IMG/VR virus record: IMGVR_UViG_3300034418_010924
Location: 1 to 28,351 of that record
Length of the DNA: 28,351 nt
Strand: one strand, 5' to 3'
DNA from: a virus
How positions within the stretch are numbered: the first letter of the stretch is position 1; each line of letters starts with the position of its first letter. Positions 13,901 through 19,647 of this stretch are shown piece by piece. Made by a program: the position numbers and the translations under genes. The notes under the pieces were generated by a model. It worked only from the letters and a program-made list of their open reading frames with translations. It was not told the origin of the DNA and did no database searches.

Positions 13901-14418
13901 ATTTAGTAACTATCTGGCTACCCGAAAACGAAAACCGCGAGGTGTTCACAGCAAAGACTGACAGCGGTTACGTCGGATGCGTAAAGATGGATAAGTGCAC
14001 AATTATGACTAGAGAATTCTTCGAGAAGCCTCTAGTGGCAGCGAATGCAGCTAGAAGATTAAGTAAAACACTGAAAGAAAACGGACTGGTAAAAGAAACA
14101 GTAAAGGTTAAAACACAAAAAGTTAAAGAGACAAAACCAAAAACATTAGGTAAGTTAACAGGGAAGCTATTTACGGATGAGCAGCGCTGTAACATGCCGC
14201 TACTCAGTTTCCAAGAAGTATGGGTAGTCACTCGTGAAAACGAGTACGTTCTCGACTGTCTAAATACAGAGAAGAAACTTTTATGCTCTTACACCGACGA
14301 TAGACAAGCAGCTAAACGTTTTAAAGATTACGAAGAGGCAAGGCGTGTTTCTACAACACTAAAAGGTGTTGTGGGTCCAGGATTCAATATCAGCCGATAT
14401 TGGCTGAAAGTAAGCTAA
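13897..14418 (+). CDS. Hypothetical protein with a duplicated small domain (173 aa)
   Basis: ATG 13897 overlaps the polymerase stop. The protein has two similar halves joined by a basic, Thr/Lys-rich linker (about 65-95). Half one runs from WLPENENREVFTAKT to a helix with ANAARRLSKTL; half two runs from VWVVTRENEYVLDC to a helix with YEEARRVSTTL. The pattern (strand, 'sensor' loop, then a helix with A/E-ARR) resembles small phage proteins occurring as single domains. Function unknown; coupling to the polymerase suggests expression with replication. Confidence 0.65.
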   Translation: MNLVTIWLPENENREVFTAKTDSGYVGCVKMDKCTIMTREFFEKPLVAANAARRLSKTLKENGLVKETVKVKTQKVKETKPKTLGKLTGKLFTDEQRCNMPLLSFQEVWVVTRENEYVLDCLNTEKKLLCSYTDDRQAAKRFKDYEEARRVSTTLKGVVGPGFNISRYWLKVS

Positions 14419-14446
14419 ATTAAGGTATATGTAAGTATGTTTGAGC

Positions 14447-15535
14447 ATGACCGCTCTTCGTTATAGCAAACCAATGATGTCTGGTCTGCGTAAAGCAGGT
14501 CGATTATTTGGATTAGACCTAGCGAGTTTGTTTGACGACGACGGCGAAGCTACAAGTGGTGATTTCGCTCCCGCTCTCCAGTTTCAAACGACTGCAAAAG
14601 GAAAAGGTCAAGGTTTATTCTTTCGTCCGCAACAGCAGAACGCAGTAACTACGACGCTTAACCTAATCCCACGAAGGCAACAGTTAGACGCGCCAAGTGA
14701 AATTGAAGCACCTTCTCTGCCCTCAACCCCAACTACCCCGGAAGTAGAAGAGGAAACCCCAGAGGTCGAGGAGCAGCGTAAGTCACTGCGTGACATCGCA
14801 TCCGAGTACGGGGCAACTGCGTTGTTCGGTCACCAAGACTATAAGAAAGCCACGCAAGAGTACGGTTACGATCCAAGTGAAATTAAAGCGTATCTGGAAG
14901 AAAATCCTTATATGCTTGCGTCAACCAATCGAGCTGGGCGAGCAGGTGGTTTATTCGAAGAACTTTCTAGAGGACAAGTAGATCTTTCCAAAGCTACGAC
15001 TCGCGAATACGCAGAAAAAGCGGCTTCATTCAAACCAGCTGAAGGTCAAGGATCAGACATTCAAGCTTTTAAAACTGCGCAGGACTACGCTGGTTCGCCT
15101 CAGATTTCAACTGGTTTTGGTCAAAGCGCTCAGTACTTCGGTGGGGAAGACCTTAAAGCCGCTCGGATGTCTGGTTACGACGATGCAGCAATCAAGTCTT
15201 TCTTAGAGAAAAACCTGGAGTTGGTTCGCGGTCCTAATGCTCCAGGTGGATCTAGCGAAATCGGTCAGATGCTCGCAGAATTTAAACCTCAACAAACGAA
15301 CACCGGAGGATTTCAAAATACTGTGAATGATGTAGACAGAGGAGCAGCCGCGATCGGAACAGGTGCAGGGCAAAGTGCTCAGTACTTCGGCCACGCGGAC
15401 GTAGAAAAGGCTAAAGCAGGTGGAGCAAGTAACGAACAAATCGCTGCGTACATTAAAAACAATCCAGGACTACTCCGAGGTGGTAATGTCGCTGGTGGGG
15501 GAGGTCTTTATGATGAATTTAAGCGATACATGTAA
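14447..15535 (+). CDS. Three-repeat protein, possibly virion-associated (362 aa)
   Basis: ATG 14447 is preferred over an in-frame TTG two codons earlier. The first 100 residues are low-complexity and rich in Gln, Pro and Glu. Three related repeats of about 55 residues follow, at roughly 125-180, 227-282 and 308-362: each starts with 'A(L/Q)(F/Y)FG', then Asp, an Ala helix, a 'GY/GAS' turn, an Ile helix, an 'N..L/M' cap and a Gly-rich tail. Copies two and three share SAQYFG exactly. Function unknown; the repeat style is that of phage structural or linker proteins. Confidence 0.65.
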   Translation: MTALRYSKPMMSGLRKAGRLFGLDLASLFDDDGEATSGDFAPALQFQTTAKGKGQGLFFRPQQQNAVTTTLNLIPRRQQLDAPSEIEAPSLPSTPTTPEVEEETPEVEEQRKSLRDIASEYGATALFGHQDYKKATQEYGYDPSEIKAYLEENPYMLASTNRAGRAGGLFEELSRGQVDLSKATTREYAEKAASFKPAEGQGSDIQAFKTAQDYAGSPQISTGFGQSAQYFGGEDLKAARMSGYDDAAIKSFLEKNLELVRGPNAPGGSSEIGQMLAEFKPQQTNTGGFQNTVNDVDRGAAAIGTGAGQSAQYFGHADVEKAKAGGASNEQIAAYIKNNPGLLRGGNVAGGGGLYDEFKRYM

Positions 15536-15541
15536 TTAAAA

Positions 15542-15661
15542 GTGTCCAAACTATTTAAAGAACTCAAATTTTGGTATAACCTCTACCGAGCCGTGAGATT
15601 GCTGGACTCTGAAGAACGCAAGTCGCTCCTCAGGTTCCAGCCAAGCAATGACGTCTACTGA
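15542..15661 (+). CDS. 39-aa small protein, GTG start
   Basis: The short gap between two genes holds a frame from GTG 15542 to TGA 15661 that reads as a natural amphipathic protein: MSKLFKELKFWYNLYRAVRL then SEERKSLLRF and a polar tail. It overlaps the next gene by 14 bases, in line with the dense packing here. There is no clear Shine-Dalgarno. Function unknown. Confidence 0.5.
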   Translation: MSKLFKELKFWYNLYRAVRLLDSEERKSLLRFQPSNDVY

Positions 15662-16202
15662 GAGATACAAGCTCACAGTAATAAAAAGAGACTGCCGAAC
15701 CAAGCTCGGGATAAGAGCTTTAGACGCTGCCCATGCGCAAGCGCAAGGACTAGATATAGCGAGGAGCCTCGGGGCAGAAAGATTTGAGCTCGGCTACGGC
15801 AAAGCGAGACAATCTATTCTTGGAAATTTATATGAGAAGCTTGCTTATAACGACTTTGAGCACGAACAATGTTTTGAATGGGTCGGATCGCTTACTAACA
15901 GAACCCCTTCTGTCTACGCTCTCGGCGCCCGCTACTACGTGCGACCTTTGATACTGGGATACTTAGATATAGAACGAGATGAGACAGTTAAGAATACTTG
16001 TGGTAACTATAAATGCATCAACCCATACCACAATCAATATTTAAAATCAAAAAACTCTAAGTTAGGTAGCGGAGACCTGCGAATTCTCCTAGCATTTCGA
16101 AGCCAAGGCGCTAGCGCAACGCAAATCGCCAAGGCACTTAACGTACACCGATCAACGATCTACCGAACTCTCAAAAATGAACGTCTTTTTGCTGGGGATT
16201 AG
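15648..16202 (+). CDS. HNH-endonuclease-like protein with C-terminal HTH
   Basis: The 184-residue product carries an HNH-type zinc segment, CGNYKCINPYHNQYL at about residues 122-136, where 'C..xC.NPxH' follows the 'H.C.N..C.NP.HL' pattern of phage HNH enzymes. The usual upstream His is not obvious (VKNTCGNY), so catalysis is uncertain. Residues 155-178 form a helix-turn-helix (ATQIAKALNVHRSTIYRTL) like those of homing endonucleases and resolvases. It overlaps the genes on both sides (14 and 26 bases). It could be a domesticated homing endonuclease or a DNA-binding regulator. Confidence 0.6.
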   Translation: MTSTERYKLTVIKRDCRTKLGIRALDAAHAQAQGLDIARSLGAERFELGYGKARQSILGNLYEKLAYNDFEHEQCFEWVGSLTNRTPSVYALGARYYVRPLILGYLDIERDETVKNTCGNYKCINPYHNQYLKSKNSKLGSGDLRILLAFRSQGASATQIAKALNVHRSTIYRTLKNERLFAGD

Positions 16203-16824
16203 GATCACAGACACAGCGCAAGTCGAAGACGGAAAGGTCAACGTCATCGCTGAGTCTCTTCCCTCCTCCAATAAGCGAGTCGCAACTAAAGTCCAACTAA
16301 TCCAAAAGGAGGACCACTATGTCGGCAAACTGCTCAAAGATCTGAGCGAAAAGCAAGAAGTACTTGCAATTGGTCCGACTAAGGCCACGCCGGATGGTGT
16401 AATCCAAATGCAGCCGATGCTGGTTGTTACACCTGAGAACTTCAGCGACATCCTTGCCATCAACACCTTTATGGCTTGCGGTGGTCTTGGGCCTAGAACT
16501 GAGGAGAACGAAGTCGGCGACTCAACTGTCACAAACCGTTCGATTGCTTGGCAAGCTCCCGACGACAACGAAACTAACTGGTTCAAGCTGACGGCTTGGA
16601 ATCAGCACTCAAAGCAACTTGCTGAACTCCCTAACGGCACTCCAACAATTGCAGTTGGTCGAGTCAGTACAAGCGAAAAAGACGAGAAGCAGTATTTGAA
16701 CTATGCAGTAGATCAAATTCTGTATCTCCCCAAAGGCACGAAGTCCGCGCCTAAGAAAGCAGCCGACCCCGACAAAGGACAGGTCTCTGCAGCGGCTATT
16801 GGTTCAATTAACTTTTCTCTCTGA
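16177..16824 (+). CDS. ssb: Single-stranded DNA-binding protein
   Basis: The C-terminal two-thirds of this 215-residue protein show the OB-fold pattern of bacterial SSB: NTFMACGGLG, then TNRSIAWQAP, NWFKLTAWNQHSKQLAEL, and TPTIAVGRVSTSEKDEKQYL. About 90 additional residues precede this segment. The C-terminus is a Lys/Ala/Ala-rich linker ending INFSL, not the acidic DDDIPF-type tail, so contacts with host proteins may differ. It would coat ssDNA during replication with the polymerase and primase-helicase. It overlaps the HNH gene by 26 bases. Confidence 0.75.
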   Translation: MNVFLLGIRITDTAQVEDGKVNVIAESLPSSNKRVATKVQLIQKEDHYVGKLLKDLSEKQEVLAIGPTKATPDGVIQMQPMLVVTPENFSDILAINTFMACGGLGPRTEENEVGDSTVTNRSIAWQAPDDNETNWFKLTAWNQHSKQLAELPNGTPTIAVGRVSTSEKDEKQYLNYAVDQILYLPKGTKSAPKKAADPDKGQVSAAAIGSINFSL

Positions 16825-16830
16825 TCAATC

Positions 16831-17637
16831 ATGGTTTTTATCGCTGGACAATTTGCGGCTGATGAAATTCTTTGTCAGGTCCCACCGCACACACTCCGTA
16901 TCGATCTTCAGCAACGTCGCTGGAAGTCGGATACGGATCCCGATCAGGCAATCACAGATTCCAATGACAACGGAATCCCTATTTCATTTGTACTGCTCGG
17001 GTTTACTCCCTTCTATGGGAACCTCGGTATGCGAAACCGTCAGGAGTTCATTCGGGTCGCGTTTATTGGTGTTGACCCTACTCATCGTCTGCTTCCTAGT
17101 CGATGTGTTGCAACTGCTGTTATCTCTGGCAAGAGTAGTCAAAAGAACTTCATCTCGTATTTTCAGACCTTATACAACAACCGCATTAACGTTGCGGAGG
17201 TAGTCACGCAGACTAAGTTCGTTCAGAAAAGTTTTACTCAGACTGACCCCACAACGGGCGCAGATACGGGTAAGGTCAATTACAACGTACTCGAATTCGT
17301 TGACCGACCGGCTAAAGACGACGAAGAAAAAGCCCTCATTAAAGATATTAACGAGTGGCTCCAAGGGGATGGAGGAGATCTGGTATCAAGTGCACTTCGT
17401 TCTCATATCTCCGGTGCGAATCTGGTTGAGTTACCTCTCGGATCAGACCACGCGGAGATTAAGGCGGCTTTTGACGAAAAGCATCCTCAACTTGAAGGAG
17501 ACAAGGCTGTTGGGCTCAGTGCTCTACCCGCAGGCGCTGGTGAACCCAAATCCACCCCTCCCGAAGTCAAATCAGAAACCAAAGAATTGACCAAGGAACA
17601 GAAGGAAGCGTTGAAAGCAGCGGGGTTATCGGTGTAA
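16831..17637 (+). CDS. Hypothetical protein (268 aa) paired with SSB
   Basis: ATG 16831 follows the ssb stop by six bases and closes the operon before a strong terminator. The N-terminal 170 residues appear beta-rich (IPISFVLLGFTPFYGN, VRVAFIG-like strands); the C-terminal 60 are Glu/Lys/Pro-rich and disordered, ending in a charged helix (KELTKEQKEALKAAGLSV). I do not recognise the family. Its place after SSB suggests a role in DNA replication or recombination; this is inference only. Confidence 0.65.
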   Translation: MVFIAGQFAADEILCQVPPHTLRIDLQQRRWKSDTDPDQAITDSNDNGIPISFVLLGFTPFYGNLGMRNRQEFIRVAFIGVDPTHRLLPSRCVATAVISGKSSQKNFISYFQTLYNNRINVAEVVTQTKFVQKSFTQTDPTTGADTGKVNYNVLEFVDRPAKDDEEKALIKDINEWLQGDGGDLVSSALRSHISGANLVELPLGSDHAEIKAAFDEKHPQLEGDKAVGLSALPAGAGEPKSTPPEVKSETKELTKEQKEALKAAGLSV

Positions 17638-17662
17638 ATTACGAGTTCCACACACCACATCT

Positions 17663-17692
17663 AAGCCGTTGGTTAACCCCAGCGGCTTTTTT
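17663..17692 (+). terminator. Rho-independent terminator closing the ssb unit
   Basis: AAGCCGTTGG, a 6-base loop and CCAGCGGCTT form a 10-bp stem with one G-T pair, running into six T. It ends the rightward polymerase-ssb unit. Its T-run overlaps the stop codon of the leftward nblA-like gene. Confidence 0.85.
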
Positions 17693-17930
17693 ATTTCTCA
17701 AGAAGGGTCTTCAAGTTCGGAAGATCAACTCCCATGTCTGATACTTCCTTAGCCAAGTTTTTGAAAAGTCTTTTCTGAACAAGGAAGTTAGCGTGAAGCA
17801 GATCTAAAATCTCAACTAAGTCTTCCTTCTTGTCTACCTTCTGTGCACGGGACATAAAATTATGATGATAAAACTGTTGTTCTAACGTCATATACTCACT
17901 CAACCTTTTAACTAGATCATTCCCATCCAT
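17691..17930 (-). CDS. nblA: NblA-like phycobilisome degradation adaptor
   Basis: Residues 14-62 follow the NblA pattern: MTLEQQF (14-20; NblA proteins carry L..EQQF near the N-terminus), then a helix, a short turn, and a second helix with LVEILDLLHANFLVQKRLFKNL. NblA dimers bind phycobiliproteins and recruit the ClpC protease, which degrades the antenna. Known NblA proteins have about 60 residues; this one has 79, or 66 if translation starts at ATG 17891 (Met14). Known nblA genes occur in freshwater cyanophages and one uncultured marine lineage. It is alone on its strand, between a terminator and a divergent gene whose ATG shares CATG with its own. Confidence 0.75.
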   Translation of the reverse strand: MDGNDLVKRLSEYMTLEQQFYHHNFMSRAQKVDKKEDLVEILDLLHANFLVQKRLFKNLAKEVSDMGVDLPNLKTLLEK

Positions 17931-18456
17931 GAGCTTCTACCGGGTTCCCGACAATATCCTCAATCCTATTGTGAAAAAGGATTTTTTATCAGGACGGATC
18001 CTGTTACCTCTTGACACCGATGGACAGCTGGAGTCTCAGCTAAGGTCTCAGGGATACACAGATTGCATCAGGGCAGACAATGATACCGATCACCTCGATG
18101 CTGCTTGGTGGAAAGGCTTACCTAAGTTCGATTGGACCTTGGCGATTACCCAAGGTGTCCGTGGAAACATCCAATGGATCATCGAACCCGGTTACGAACT
18201 TGCTACTAGGGGTCTTATTATTCTTGACCGCTTGACGTTTCTAGAGCCCACACGGGCAAGATCAGAATTTTTACTTGAGAAACCTTTGTCCAACCTTATT
18301 ATTTTGAACCCAAGGCCTGTATTTCGTGCTGACCAAAGACAAACAAAAGACTCTGTAACTTCTGTGTGGATGATATATGACAAAACGATTTCAAAAGGTA
18401 AAGGGACAAATATTGATTTCGATGTAAGCTGGCAACGACCAAAATCCTTTTTATGA
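17929..18456 (+). CDS. Degenerate DNA-methyltransferase-like protein (175 aa)
   Basis: The overall layout is that of phage class I SAM-dependent DNA methyltransferases. The C-terminal half keeps RLTFLEPT (101-108), LNPRPVF (126-132) and DSVTSVWMIYDK (141-152), which I recall from that family. However, the SAM-binding motif is changed (LLPLDTDGQLE at 25-35 in place of a D-P-x-G-x-G type loop), and the catalytic NPP(F/Y) is missing: residues 68-76 read FDWTLAITQ where DWxxTNPPF is expected. I infer a catalytically inactive relative with a new role, or an active enzyme of different chemistry. ATG 17929. Confidence 0.6.
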   Translation: MSFYRVPDNILNPIVKKDFLSGRILLPLDTDGQLESQLRSQGYTDCIRADNDTDHLDAAWWKGLPKFDWTLAITQGVRGNIQWIIEPGYELATRGLIILDRLTFLEPTRARSEFLLEKPLSNLIILNPRPVFRADQRQTKDSVTSVWMIYDKTISKGKGTNIDFDVSWQRPKSFL

Positions 18457-18460
18457 GAAA

Positions 18461-18772
18461 ATGAAAGGCAGGTTGCAACTCCTCTTGAGTCAGTGGATTG
18501 AAACACAACAAGAAACAAATAAGAAACTAGATACCATTGCGTCGCTTTTGGTGAGTAGCCAGATACTGCAAGAGTGTGTAGGTCACGACGGACAAGCTAG
18601 GGCGGCTGATGAAACTGCTGAATTAGTCGCAGATTCATTCTCTGCAGCTCGTTGCCTACTCAGCGAGTTAGATCAAAGAAACAGAGACTTTGAATACCAA
18701 AAGAGTGAGTTCTTTATCGAAGAAGAGAGCAGTGAAAACAGAGACAATGGCAACGGTCTAGCTCAGTTCTAG
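18461..18772 (+). CDS. Acidic helical hypothetical protein (103 aa)
   Basis: ATG 18461 lies four bases after the preceding stop. The product starts with an amphipathic segment (MKGRLQLLLSQWIETQQETN) and a heptad-like helix, with an acidic, Asn/Glu-rich C-terminal tail (IEEESSENRDNGNG). No membrane span or catalytic motif. By position it is expressed with the nuclease and primase-helicase. Function unknown. Confidence 0.6.
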   Translation: MKGRLQLLLSQWIETQQETNKKLDTIASLLVSSQILQECVGHDGQARAADETAELVADSFSAARCLLSELDQRNRDFEYQKSEFFIEEESSENRDNGNGLAQF

Positions 18773-18792
18773 TATTAAGTAAAAGAAAAAAT

Positions 18793-19581
18793 ATGGATAC
18801 ACGTAAAACTATTAACGGTCTTCGGCACTACAAGTGCCCAGGAGTACCTGACTACCTTCCTTCAGTCACTTCAATTTTAAGTAGTACTCAATCAGCGAAG
18901 ACGCAGCAAAAGCTGGCTCATTGGAACATCATGAACCCAGGAGCTGCAGATGCTGCAGCAGCACGAGGGACTTGGATCCACGAAGCAACTGAAAACCACA
19001 TCAGAGGGTTAAGAGTTGTCCCACCAGAAGCTTATGCTCCTTTCTGGAAAGGAGTGCCCGAAAGAGTCGATGAAATTCTTGAAGGCGGAAGGGTGCTCTG
19101 GTCTGAGCGACCGTACAACCAACCGAGTTGGTCTAAATATGTCGGGGATGATGGCGTAGGAAGAATCTTTTATTACGACGAAAATACTAAGCACGGTTAT
19201 GCAGGTTGCTGTGACCTTATCTATATGGATAACAACGCAGAGATTGTTCTAGCTGACTTCAAGACGAGTGCAGGTCCCTACAGTGCTAGATTTCCGAATA
19301 AAAAATCAAACGTTGACGATAAAACTAAGAAAGCACTTATATCGGGAGTATTCAAAGTAAAGAAAACACGATTACAATTAGCTGCCTACAAACTGGCGGC
19401 TGAAGCATGCTTAGGTATCAAGATAAATAAAACACAAATTATCGTGTCGACCCCGATGGAAGATTATCAAACTCAGGTCTTTACGTTCGGCGAGAGCGAG
19501 GTTGAAAAAGACGAGATCGCGTGGCTGGCCCTTGTCGATAAATTCTTTAACGAAGTACGACCTAACGCCGCCAAGTCTTAA
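18793..19581 (+). CDS. PD-(D/E)XK nuclease, RecB/Cas4 type
   Basis: The 262-residue product has the ordered motifs of the RecB-family nuclease fold: RGTWIHEATE with His63, GYAGCCDLIY with Asp141, ADFKTS with Asp155 and Lys157, and QLAAY with Gln195 and Tyr199. These residues bind metal and cleave DNA in exonucleases of this type. Length fits a stand-alone phage exonuclease; no helicase or annealing domain is fused. Neighbouring replication genes suggest a role in recombination, end processing or host DNA degradation. There is an A-rich stretch but no clear ribosome binding site before ATG 18793. Confidence 0.85.
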   Translation: MDTRKTINGLRHYKCPGVPDYLPSVTSILSSTQSAKTQQKLAHWNIMNPGAADAAAARGTWIHEATENHIRGLRVVPPEAYAPFWKGVPERVDEILEGGRVLWSERPYNQPSWSKYVGDDGVGRIFYYDENTKHGYAGCCDLIYMDNNAEIVLADFKTSAGPYSARFPNKKSNVDDKTKKALISGVFKVKKTRLQLAAYKLAAEACLGIKINKTQIIVSTPMEDYQTQVFTFGESEVEKDEIAWLALVDKFFNEVRPNAAKS

Positions 19582-19647
19582 AACTTCGTCTTTAAGCCTG
19601 CCGAAACCCGAAATTTAAGGCAGAATGGTGGGACAACAAAACACGTC

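Noticed and set aside
17663-17692. Bidirectional terminator also serving the leftward nblA-like gene
   Set aside because: On the leftward strand the hairpin is not followed by a T-run, so only rightward termination is supported.
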